The translations under genes and the position numbers were made by a program. Below the pieces are notes generated by a model that did not search any database, was not told the origin of the DNA, and saw nothing but the letters and a program-made list of their open reading frames with translations. Positions 1-4,420 of a DNA stretch of 7,409 nucleotides are shown one piece after another. The stretch's first letter is position 1. Every line of letters begins with the position of its first letter. This DNA is from Kouleothrix aurantiaca (GTDB lineage Bacteria > Chloroflexota > Chloroflexia > Chloroflexales > Roseiflexaceae): the NCBI GenBank assembly GCA_001399705.1, contig LJCR01000097.1, positions 1 to 7,409 on the forward strand. Direction: 5' to 3'.

Positions 1-1
1 A

Positions 2-448
2 TCAAGGGGAGAAGAATCGGCGACAAATCCCACGCTCACTTTCCAGAAATCTGGACGACTATTAAGGGAGGAAGAAGAGAAAAGAAAAACAATACAATAC
101 CAATACTCCGAAGCAGGGGAAGGGGACAAGGAAAGAAAGCTTGTTGTTGAGAAGCTAAGAAAGCTGGGATTTGACCAAAACCTTGCCCGACAGTTTGCCC
201 AACGGTATAACCCCGAGCGCATCGACGAGCAGATAACCAATCTTTGCCGTGCGTTGCAAAGCGGCGTCCACGTCCAGAGCTACCCACGCTGGCTCTACCG
301 GGCAATAGAGCGTGACTACACCTTTGGCGACATTCCGGCAGTACCTTCAGGGCCAAGTTCGAAGCGGCGCAGAAGCTTAGGACACGAGCGACTACTGCCA
401 ACCGGCGAGGTCGTGTACGAAGTTCTTGAGTATCCGTGTGAGGGGTAG
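2..448 (+). CDS. Plasmid/phage-type replication protein, C-terminal part (5' end outside window)
   Basis: The frame is open from base 2 to the TAG at 446-448 (148 residues seen); the start lies outside the window. A charged linker (residues 1-45, with REEEEKRK) leads into a helical C-terminal module: LRKLGFDQNLARQFAQRY, then NPERIDEQI, then YPRWLYRAIERDY (about residues 94-106). The pattern 'L..G.....A..L......I...I........P..WL..AI..DY' is what I know from the C-terminal ends of Firmicutes-type plasmid and phage replication initiators and primosome-like proteins. These bind origin DNA or recruit helicase. The basic tail (KRRR) ends at ECPCEG-like small residues and is not conserved to my knowledge. 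The IS inserted 20 bp after the stop and leaves the coding frame intact. The family call is by pattern only; the catalytic or DNA-binding N-terminus cannot be seen. Confidence 0.6.
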   Translation, partial: SRGEESATNPTLTFQKSGRLLREEEEKRKTIQYQYSEAGEGDKERKLVVEKLRKLGFDQNLARQFAQRYNPERIDEQITNLCRALQSGVHVQSYPRWLYRAIERDYTFGDIPAVPSGPSSKRRRSLGHERLLPTGEVVYEVLEYPCEG

Positions 449-467
449 TCGGTTAAGGAAGCTCTAA

Positions 468-484
468 GAAGTGGTCCGGAAACT
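468..484 (+). repeat. IS terminal inverted repeat, transposase 3' side
   Basis: GAAGTGGTCCGGAAACT matches the other end (1334-1350, reverse complement GAAGCTATCCGGAAAGT) at 13 of 17 positions. The transposase stop codon (483-485) overlaps its inner edge. TAA precedes it directly. Confidence 0.75.
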
Positions 485-923
485 ATTTCGCACGAAAGAG
501 GCGTTTGAGTAAGATATCGATGGAGGCAAGATAGATCCAGCCTTCCGTGCTTTCCGGACGGCGGTCGTATTCTTTACTCAGCTGTCGATAGCGACCCAAC
601 CACGCGAACGTTCGCTCGACCACCCAGCGCTTTGGCAAAACCGCAAACCCAACCTGACCAGCCGCCTTCTCGACGACCTCGACCGCACACGAAAGGTACT
701 GATTGACCCAGTCGACAAACATCCGTTTGTAGCCTTGATCGACACGTATGCTGTTCAGGCTCGTAAGCGCATCACTGTGCTCATTCAGCAGCCAGATACC
801 ACCTTCACTCTCGCTGATATCGGCTGCATGCACCAGCACCCGTATCACAAAGCCGTTCGTGTCAACAATCAGCTGGCGCTTGCGACCTTTGATATTTTTT
901 TCCCGCGTCAAAACCACAATCAC
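483..923 (-). CDS. IS5-family transposase, C-terminal frame (orfB)
   Basis: This is the catalytic C-terminal part of the same transposase. Homology begins only at NIKGRKRQLIVDT (about base 896), so the upstream ATG at 923 is probably not a true start. It contains the second Asp (IRVDQGYKR) and the Glu region KRWVVERTFAWLGRYRQLSKEYD with the R-x3-E motif typical of IS5 enzymes. It ends in IYLASIDILLKRL. In a joined protein the catalytic triad would be D103, D175 and E216. Expression would need a +1 ribosomal shift, transcript slippage on the A run (loss of one A or gain of two), or a restored sequence. Otherwise the copy is dead. Confidence 0.85.
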   Translation of the reverse strand: MIVVLTREKNIKGRKRQLIVDTNGFVIRVLVHAADISESEGGIWLLNEHSDALTSLNSIRVDQGYKRMFVDWVNQYLSCAVEVVEKAAGQVGFAVLPKRWVVERTFAWLGRYRQLSKEYDRRPESTEGWIYLASIDILLKRLFRAK

Positions 924-1263
924 CGCCGGCTTCTGTGGTCTTGACGCTCTGGCTGTCCATCACTGCAATATGAGGGTGTGAGTCTCTGCCGAGGGCGTGA
1001 CGGACACGCTCGCGGAGGATGTCGTTGATGCGTATCCAACTGCCGTCCTCATTCCACTTTTTGTAGTAGTCGAACACGGTACTCTTGGGCGGAAAGCCTT
1101 CGGGCAACATATCCCACTGGCAGCCAGTCTTCTTTTTGTAGCGAATGGCGTTGAATACCTGGCGGAGATCGACTGTGCGCGGTCGGCCGGTCGGTGCTTT
1201 TCGGCTCAATTCTGGAGCCACAATCTCCCATTCCTGATCGGTGGCGTCGGTTGGGTAGCCCAT
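862..1263 (-). CDS. IS5-family transposase, N-terminal frame (orfA)
   Basis: This frame encodes 133 residues and holds the N-terminal DNA-binding (DUF4096-like) region of an IS5/ISL2-type DDE transposase. Markers are LSRKAPTGRPRTVDLRQVFNAIRY (as LSRK..GRPR.VDLR..FNAI), GCQWDMLPEGFPP, and FDYYKKW. It also carries the first catalytic Asp in IAVMDSQSVKTTE (D103). After GFDAGKK (to residue 123) it runs into non-homologous residues and stops. The expected continuation (NIKGRKRQLIVDTNG) lies in the +1 frame, directly after a 7-A run (plus-strand T at 895-901). Reading six A instead of seven would give a continuous 259-residue transposase of normal length. The start ATG is supported by a GGGGAG ribosome site about 8 nt upstream and a TG-G-TATAGT extended -10 further up. 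Confidence 0.85.
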   Translation of the reverse strand: MGYPTDATDQEWEIVAPELSRKAPTGRPRTVDLRQVFNAIRYKKKTGCQWDMLPEGFPPKSTVFDYYKKWNEDGSWIRINDILRERVRHALGRDSHPHIAVMDSQSVKTTEAGGDCGFDAGKKYQRSQAPADC

Positions 1264-1312
1264 GTTCTTTCTCCCCGCTTCGTCTGAATGCCTGTACTCA
1301 GATGAAGGAGGA

Positions 1313-1330
1313 ACTATACCATATCTCGCT
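1313..1330 (-). promoter_or_regulatory. Transposase promoter, extended -10 type
   Basis: On the minus strand a TGG-TATAGT extended -10 (TATAGT at 1318-1313) lies about 50 nt upstream of the transposase ATG and inside the IS end. No good -35 is visible at 17 bp (CGGAAA). Confidence 0.35.
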
Positions 1331-1333
1331 TCA

Positions 1334-1350
1334 ACTTTCCGGATAGCTTC
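1334..1350 (-). repeat. IS terminal inverted repeat, transposase 5' side
   Basis: The partner of 468-484, with a conserved TCCGGAAA core and GAAG tip, followed by the second TAA copy at 1351-1353. Confidence 0.75.
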
Positions 1351-1364
1351 TAAGGGAAATCCTC

Positions 1365-1392
1365 TTGAAATGAGCTTATTTCATGATATACT
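1365..1392 (+). promoter_or_regulatory. Sigma-70-type promoter overlapping a palindromic operator candidate
   Basis: The -35 is TTGAAA (1365-1370), the spacer is 16 bp, and the -10 is TATACT (1387-1392). The spacer region is almost filled by the near-palindrome TGAAATGAGCTTATTTCA (1366-1383; 16 of 18 positions symmetric, arms TGAAAT/ATTTCA). This is a standard position for a repressor site. It probably drives the operon starting at 1808 or a leader RNA. It is outside the IS, so it belongs to the host element. Confidence 0.55.
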
Positions 1393-1631
1393 TTTGCCCA
1401 AAGCACGAAACAAGAAAACCTGAGAAGTCAGACAAAGTAGCCAAAAACAGGAGCGCACCACTTTCCCAAGACCAACTGAATAGCAGTAACGAATAGAAAC
1501 CGTCAGCATTCCCCCGCTTGGCGGTTGTTTTCGTTGGTACACCTCTCTTGCTCAAAAACCCTTTTCTCTCAATCCTCTTGAAAATCCGCTTTAACTTAGT
1601 GTATTTACCAGGTTAGAACGCGCTTGGCATG

Positions 1632-1805
1632 TCAAAATTCTCGATTGGCCATAGCGTCACCTGTAATCCCTTTTTGACCTCGTAGTGCTTCTACCTCATC
1701 ACCTAGATCCCTTGCTATATCCCCCGCTTGCACCTGTACTTCACGACCAGAGAGCCACCTATTAGCGCATTCCTCGGGTTGTGGAAAGGAGGTGAAAGAA
1801 ACCAT
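1632..1805 (-). CDS. Possible 57-aa antisense small protein or gene remnant (doubtful)
   Basis: The minus-strand frame opens at ATG 1805 and stops at 1634-1632. Its middle reads ANRWLSGREVQVQAGDIA followed by RDLGDEVEALRGQKG, which looks protein-like and helical. It has no ribosome site (the upstream sequence on that strand is CTTCCTGC), and its first codons overlap the strong plus-strand ribosome site for the gene at 1808. It could be a decayed gene end. No family is recognised. Confidence 0.2.
   Translation of the reverse strand: MVSFTSFPQPEECANRWLSGREVQVQAGDIARDLGDEVEALRGQKGITGDAMANREF
1713..1721 (+). promoter_or_regulatory. Possible second promoter (extended -10)
   Basis: TGC-TATATC forms an extended -10 about 87 nt upstream of the gene at 1808. 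There is no recognisable -35, so this is weak. Confidence 0.22.
1785..1795 (+). promoter_or_regulatory. Strong ribosome binding site for the 81-aa gene
   Basis: AAAGGAGGTGA is an essentially perfect anti-16S match. The 12-nt gap to the ATG at 1808 is longer than ideal, but no nearer in-frame start exists. The same sequence recurs before the gene at 3064. Confidence 0.75.
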
Positions 1806-1807
1806 AT

Positions 1808-2053
1808 ATGCAGGAAGTCTATGTCCAGCAGGACCTGTTTACCACTCAAGAGCAAGTAGAGCGCAGACGATGTGAGGAAGTGGTTCAACCCCTAGAGCGA
1901 CGAAGAGTAGCTAGCCTACCAGTAGAGCAAACCTTTGATTTCTCCGAAGTTGACTTTACCCGAAAAGATGTTCGCGAAAGTTTGGGCCGTGCCTACCGTG
2001 TGCTTTTGTCGTTGAGACCAAGCCCACAGTCCTCAGAAGAAAAGGGGGAATGA
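1808..2053 (+). CDS. Unrecognised 81-aa protein, first gene of the small operon
   Basis: I do not recognise a family. The product is short, charged and glutamine/arginine-rich: MQEVYVQQDLFTTQEQ, then an RRRCEEVVQPLERRRVA basic-acidic segment. A middle piece VEQTFDFSEVDFTRKDVRESLGRAYRVLLSL looks like it could fold as a small helical domain. The tail (PSPQSSEEKGE) looks disordered. It has no signal peptide or membrane segment. The very strong upstream ribosome site and its position first in a same-strand run with the genes at 2082 and 2546 support it as a real gene. A regulatory or accessory DNA-binding role is possible but unsupported. Confidence 0.6.
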   Translation: MQEVYVQQDLFTTQEQVERRRCEEVVQPLERRRVASLPVEQTFDFSEVDFTRKDVRESLGRAYRVLLSLRPSPQSSEEKGE

Positions 2054-2081
2054 TTATTAACTTTACAAAAAGGCAAAATTT

Positions 2082-2549
2082 ATGAGCGAAAATCTATTAT
2101 TCCATTCAACCAAAAGCGGAGTTGACTTTACACTTGAAGCATTTGAGCTGTTGAGGGTCTATCCCAACTATTGCATTAGCGACTGGCAGGCAAAAATTGA
2201 GATGTACCGCAGTGAAAGCGCGGCTCTTTCCGGAAGTAAGGAACCAAGCACCAAGACAGACAGTCTGATACGCCAGGCCCAGGACGAAGTACGTCGAGCA
2301 CAAGTCGTTATCCGTGACCTCTCAGAACTCCAAAAAGGGCGACGACGCATGTTCACGGTGGACTTTCAGCGAAAAGCCGAGGTGTACCGCAGGGTGCGCA
2401 TCGAGCTTGGACTTGCAAAGATTGAAGATAGCCCGCACCTCTATGCGATGCTCAAGATTGAAATGGAAATGCTCAAAGTGGAGAACCCCTACTTCAGTTT
2501 CAAGCGCTTTGTTGACTACATCAACTCGGAAGGGGAGGCAGCGCTATGA
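2082..2549 (+). CDS. Unrecognised 155-aa helical protein upstream of the RadC-type gene
   Basis: I do not recognise the family. The sequence is soluble and strongly helical in character. An N-terminal segment is FTLEAFELLRVYPNYCISDWQAKIEMYRSE. A polar linker (about 50-60, GSKEPSTKTD) follows, then a charged helix (61-90, LIRQAQDEVRRAQVVIRDL). The C-terminus is KRFVDYINSEGEAAL. The start ATG has only a weak AAAAGG site about 8 nt upstream. The stop overlaps the next start as ATGA (2546-2549), so the downstream gene is probably translationally coupled to it. The pair may act together. There is no sign of membrane segments or a known catalytic motif. Confidence 0.65.
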   Translation: MSENLLFHSTKSGVDFTLEAFELLRVYPNYCISDWQAKIEMYRSESAALSGSKEPSTKTDSLIRQAQDEVRRAQVVIRDLSELQKGRRRMFTVDFQRKAEVYRRVRIELGLAKIEDSPHLYAMLKIEMEMLKVENPYFSFKRFVDYINSEGEAAL

Positions 2550-2959
2550 TCCTTCTTGAGAACACTCGGCTTTATGCCACACACCCAGAAGTTATTGCGA
2601 GGGCGTTGCAACGGTGGTTCTTGCGAATCGATCCACTTGAGCGCGACCAGGAGCATGGCTTTGTTCTCATTCTTGACGTGAGAAACCGTGTAAAGGTTGT
2701 GGACGTGATTAGTATCGGCATACTCAATGCGTCAATCTTACATCCCCGCGAGGTGTATCGCCGAGCGATCACCCTTGGTGCTGCGAGCATTGTAATTGCT
2801 CACAATCACCCCTCGAATGACTGTACTCCATCCGATGAAGACTGCCAGATTACCAATCTTCTTGTTGAAGCTGGCCGTGTCGTTGGGATTGAGCTACTCG
2901 ACCACATTATCTTCAGCCGCAAGGAGTTTTACTCGTTCAGAGAGCAGCATCACATCTAG
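2546..2959 (+). CDS. RadC-type JAMM/MPN+ domain protein, short form
   Basis: The 137-residue protein is nearly all one RadC/JAB domain. The signature H-x-H-x7-S-x2-D is complete: H86, H88, S96 and D99 in IAHNHPSNDCTPSDEDC. A candidate catalytic Glu (E36) precedes the strand FVLILDVRNRVKVVD. Other family marks are GILNASILHPREVYRRAITLGAASIVIAHNHP and the closing GIELLDHIIFSRKEFYSF. Full chromosomal RadC is about 220 residues with an N-terminal helix-hairpin-helix; that part is absent, as in the short versions common on plasmids, phages and integrative elements. The fold is a zinc metalloprotease-like one, but the true substrate of RadC proteins is not settled. AGGGGAGG lies 7 nt before the ATG, which overlaps the previous stop by 4 bp. 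Confidence 0.9.
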   Translation: MILLENTRLYATHPEVIARALQRWFLRIDPLERDQEHGFVLILDVRNRVKVVDVISIGILNASILHPREVYRRAITLGAASIVIAHNHPSNDCTPSDEDCQITNLLVEAGRVVGIELLDHIIFSRKEFYSFREQHHI

Positions 2960-3046
2960 CTGGAAAGGTGAAGGGTGTTAATTAAGACGTTGAGGCCCAA
3001 TCAGTAGCAATTAGCAAAGCACGGAGGGCCAGTGCTTGAAAAAGGT

Positions 3047-3057
3047 AAAGGAGGTGA
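3047..3057 (+). promoter_or_regulatory. Strong ribosome binding site for the Gly-x3 repeat gene
   Basis: AAAGGAGGTGA lies with GGAGG 9 nt before the ATG at 3064. It is identical to the site before 1808 and decides that this small frame is expressed. Confidence 0.8.
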
Positions 3058-3063
3058 AGCAAA

Positions 3064-3252
3064 ATGTCTCACAGACCAAAAGGTTTTTGGCACAAATTAC
3101 GGTGCCGTTTGTTCGTTTTGGGGTATAGTGATGGGTACAAAATTGGCTTACGAGAAGGCTACGAGGCCGGTCATCGTAAGGGTTACAATGACGGCCATCA
3201 AGCCTATATAAAGAGTGTGTGGAATGCAGCCACCAAGCACTACAAGCAATAA
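3064..3252 (+). CDS. 62-aa basic miniprotein with seven consecutive Gly-x3 repeats
   Basis: Glycines fall at residues 20, 24, 28, 32, 36, 40 and 44, giving GYSD GYKI GLRE GYEA GHRK GYND GHQA. Before this is a basic, aromatic stretch (RPKGFWHKLRCRLFVL) and after it a helical tail (YIKSVWNAATKHYKQ). Regular Gly-x3 repeats are known from Yae1/Lto1-type proteins, where they form packed helices. Similarity here is by periodicity only, so no function follows. Expression is well supported: a perfect ribosome site upstream and an intrinsic terminator 24 nt after the stop. It is separated from the RadC-type gene by about 100 bp and may be co-transcribed. An alternative is a small DNA- or membrane-associated protein, since the first 20 residues are basic and hydrophobic. 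Confidence 0.75.
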   Translation: MSHRPKGFWHKLRCRLFVLGYSDGYKIGLREGYEAGHRKGYNDGHQAYIKSVWNAATKHYKQ

Positions 3253-3275
3253 GCTGCTCATACACTTTATCACAG

Positions 3276-3310
3276 CAGGTGGGTTGAGTGCAACACCCTC
3301 CTGTTTTTTT
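3276..3310 (+). terminator. Intrinsic terminator of the small-gene operon
   Basis: Arms CAGG-T-GGGT-TG and CAA-C-ACCC-T-CCTG form an interrupted but strong GC stem around a short AGTG loop, followed by seven T (3304-3310). Its place 24 nt after the stop at 3252 fits an operon end. Confidence 0.8.
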
Positions 3311-3337
3311 GCCTGTTATTGTGAAATATTTCATAAA
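3309..3337 (+). promoter_or_regulatory. Possible promoter with a perfect 12-bp palindrome
   Basis: TTGCCT (3309-3314), a 17-bp spacer and CATAAA (3332-3337) give a mediocre -35/-10 pair. The spacer contains TGAAATATTTCA (3322-3333), a perfect palindrome with the same TGAAAT/ATTTCA arms as the site at 1366-1383. No sure gene follows; the nearest frame is a 40-codon one at 3352. Confidence 0.3.
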
Positions 3338-3351
3338 GTTAGTCGAACGAG

Positions 3352-3474
3352 ATGCTACGACCCGCGCTTTTAGATGTTCCTTCTGAGGCGCTGAGCTTCC
3401 TAGGATGGCAGCGGAACTGGTTGGATAGGGAACTTAGTAGGGCTAGTAGTTATCGTCCAGCACAGGCGATCTGA
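3352..3474 (+). CDS. Possible 40-aa small protein (doubtful)
   Basis: ATG at 3352, TGA at 3472-3474. The product reads MLRPALLDVPSEALSFLGWQ, continuing RNWLDRELSRASSYRPAQAI, with a plausible protein-like composition. It lies 15 nt after the promoter-like pair at 3309-3337. There is no good ribosome site (only AACGAG), and no family is recognised. It could equally be a gene remnant or chance. Confidence 0.22.
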   Translation: MLRPALLDVPSEALSFLGWQRNWLDRELSRASSYRPAQAI

Positions 3475-3682
3475 GAAGGTGAGAGGTACCGCTTCTTATC
3501 ACCCGATCTTCATCCCCTAAGCCACGGGTCTCTTGTTGCCATACCTCTGCACTTACTGTGCTAACTGGCTCTGTATTGGCTGTAAAGCGCGAAAGAGTAG
3601 AGCGCATGTTCTCCCTCAGGCGATAATACCCTGTAACACTTTACAAAAAGCGTGTGAAAATGTCGTGAGTAGTGGCAAACCA

Positions 3683-3727
3683 CCTGCTTGAATACCTGCT
3701 TTAACCCCTGCTTTTCAATAAAGCAGG
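3683..3727. repeat. Three 12-bp-spaced CCTGCTT iterons plus inverted copy
   Basis: CCTGCTT starts at 3683, 3695 and 3707, exactly 12 bp apart (just over one helical turn). The middle copy extended, CCTGCTTTA (3695-3703), is a perfect inverted match to TAAAGCAGG (3719-3727), giving a 9-bp stem with a 15-nt loop that holds the third copy. This looks like a binding array for an initiator or relaxase. Confidence 0.6.
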
Positions 3728-3754
3728 TTGGCTTATCAATGCAGTATGTTGTCA

Positions 3755-3780
3755 CTTGCGTCGGCATCGAGCCTCGCAAG
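3755..3780. repeat. Hairpin CTTGCG / CGCAAG
   Basis: A 6-bp perfect outer stem (3755-3760 with 3775-3780) encloses a GGC/GCC inner stem (3763-3765 with 3771-3773) and an ATCGA loop. No T-run follows, so it is not a terminator. Confidence 0.5.
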
Positions 3781-3916
3781 CGACCCAGAGGGAAGATATC
3801 AAGGCGCTCATACCCCTCCGTCCTTCGCCTTCGGCTCGACCGTCGGGGCAATCGCACCTATGATGCGCCGTCGTCCTCACTGCGGCCACCCTTCATGTGC
3901 GCTCTTGCTTCGTTTT

Positions 3917-3929
3917 CCCACTTCGTGGG
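3917..3929. repeat. Compact hairpin CCCAC-TTC-GTGGG
   Basis: A 5-bp stem with a TTC triloop. The same TTC loop caps the hairpin at 4260-4274, so the region uses a recurring hairpin style. Confidence 0.45.
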
Positions 3930-3959
3930 CTAACTAGCAGCACACATTCGACTGTCCTT

Positions 3960-4175
3960 GCGAGTCCGACTCCATCCGTCCACCTTCAGCCCGTGTTCTC
4001 ATCATCCTCTAAGCAAAACTGCCTGGCAAAATCTGTGAAAAGAGAGATGCTTTCTCGTCCTATAGGAAACACGGTCTGAACCCTACGGCCACGCTCACCG
4101 CTTGCGCGGGCGTGACCTCCGGGCTACGTTCGGCTTACGCCTCACTTCGGGATGGACGGATGGAGTCGGACTCGC
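3960..4175. repeat. Perfect 23-bp inverted repeat pair, nested with shorter ones
   Basis: Bases 3960-3982 are the exact reverse complement of 4153-4175, and each arm contains the short palindrome GAGTCSGACTC. Inside, 3991-3997 (CCGTGTT) pairs with 4068-4074 (AACACGG). Outside, 3865-3873 (GCGCCGTCG) pairs with 4197-4205 (CGACGGCGC). The nested order would allow one large stem-loop of over 200 nt. Confidence 0.65.
4090..4114. repeat. Nested hairpin CACGC-CCGC / GCGG-GCGTG
   Basis: CCGC-TTGC-GCGG (4098-4109) sits inside CACGC (4090-4094) and GCGTG (4110-4114), with a 3-nt bulge (TCA). Confidence 0.45.
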
Positions 4176-4259
4176 CTGCGCTACGCTTGGCTCACCCGAC
4201 GGCGCGCAGCTTCGCCGGCTTTCCCTCTGGACTTCCTTCCGGCTCGCTGCTAAAAGGTA

Positions 4260-4280
4260 CTGCCCTTCGGGCAGGATTTT
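4260..4280 (+). terminator. Terminator-like hairpin upstream of the ATPase gene
   Basis: CTGCCC-TTC-GGGCAG (4260-4274) is followed by GATTTTA. The T-run is short, so it may stop or pause any transcript from the noncoding region, or simply be one of its hairpins. Confidence 0.4.
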
Positions 4281-4284
4281 ATTG

Positions 4285-4300
4285 CCCGCCGTGCGGCGGG
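4285..4300. repeat. GC-rich hairpin CCCGCC-GTGC-GGCGGG
   Basis: A 6-bp all-GC stem with a 4-nt loop, directly after the previous hairpin and without a T-run. Confidence 0.45.
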
Positions 4301-4350
4301 TCTTGACCGAAACGTTATACTGTTAATCGCGCTCCTGGTGCTTGTGAAAA

Positions 4351-4412
4351 CGTGGGTGAAAAGACTACCCGCGTCCTTACGGGTGTGTTTTCGTGGTAGC
4401 CCGCGAAAAGAG
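4351..4412 (+). promoter_or_regulatory. ATPase leader with mutually exclusive hairpins covering the ribosome site
   Basis: ACCC (4367-4370) can pair with GGGT at 4354-4357, or as ACCCG with CGGGT at 4380-4384. CTACC (4365-4369) can also pair with GGTAG (4395-4399). TTTTCG (4388-4393) pairs with CGAAAA (4404-4409), which covers most of the weak AAAAGAG ribosome site. These folds compete, so translation control is possible. This is a paper fold only. Confidence 0.35.
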
Positions 4413-4420
4413 TGTCCTCT

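Larger units (their letters stand above)
468..1350 (-). mobile_element. IS5-family insertion sequence (IS1031-like target choice)
   Basis: The boundaries come from matching ends. Bases 468-484 and the reverse complement of 1334-1350 share GAAG, three mismatches, then TCCGGAAA. Both ends are flanked by TAA (465-467 and 1351-1353), read as a 3-bp TNA target duplication. That duplication is known for the IS1031 group of the IS5 family. The element is about 883 bp, normal for the group, and is almost filled by a two-frame transposase on the minus strand. It sits between the replication-protein gene and the promoter at 1365, so it disrupts no visible gene. Confidence 0.82.
1354..1807. other. Gene-poor leader region between IS and small-gene operon
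   Basis: No convincing gene of useful size was found here. The stretch holds a strong promoter with an internal palindrome (1365-1392) and a 13-bp direct repeat AATCCTCTTGAAA at 1358-1370 and 1571-1583. It also has a repeated CCCCCGCTTG (1511-1520 and 1721-1730) and a weak hairpin at 1514-1524 (CCGC-TTG-GCGG) followed by TTGTTTT. An antisense 57-codon open frame lies at 1632-1805. If the first promoter drives the gene at 1808, the leader would be about 400 nt, long enough for a regulatory RNA, though I recognise no riboswitch. Confidence 0.5.
3311..4411. other. Repeat- and hairpin-rich noncoding region, origin or transfer-site candidate
   Basis: About 1.1 kb lies between the terminator and the ATPase gene without a convincing gene. 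Open frames here are short, overlapping and of low-complexity composition. Visible structure includes iterated CCTGCTT (3683-3713) with an inverted copy (3719-3727), and hairpins at 3755-3780, 3917-3929, 4090-4114, 4260-4274 and 4285-4300. It also has a perfect 23-bp inverted repeat (3960-3982 with 4153-4175), and many CTTCGG/GGCTACGC-like words between 3820 and 4220. Such density is typical of plasmid oriT, iteron origins or single-strand origins. Which one cannot be decided by eye. Confidence 0.5.

Noticed and set aside
895..901. Programmed -1 frameshift at A-AAA-AAA in the transposase
   Set aside because: Codon phase shows the downstream frame is +1 (or -2), so a plain -1 slip does not join the two parts.
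1370..1423. 17-codon ATG frame overlapping the promoter
   Set aside because: It starts inside the -35 to -10 interval of the same promoter and has no properly placed ribosome site.
3011..3334. 107-codon open frame on the minus strand
   Set aside because: It runs opposite the well-supported 62-residue gene with its perfect ribosome site and terminator; Cys/Thr-rich composition looks like a shadow frame.
3561..3857. 98-codon minus-strand frame in the repeat region
   Set aside because: No ribosome site, its start lies in the CTTCGG-rich low-complexity stretch, and it overlaps the iteron array; no family features.
4102..4326. Two overlapping plus-strand frames of 74 and 64 codons
   Set aside because: Both run through the hairpin cluster with low-complexity arginine/leucine/serine products and cannot both be real.
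4303..4328. Possible promoter TTGACC with TATACT or TTAATC before the ATPase
   Set aside because: Spacing to TATACT is only 7 bp and to other -10-like words 13-14 bp, so no acceptable pair forms.
3311..4411. CRISPR array, retron or tRNA in the noncoding region
   Set aside because: No regularly spaced direct repeats of CRISPR size, no reverse transcriptase nearby, and no tRNA-like cloverleaf with a T-loop was seen.
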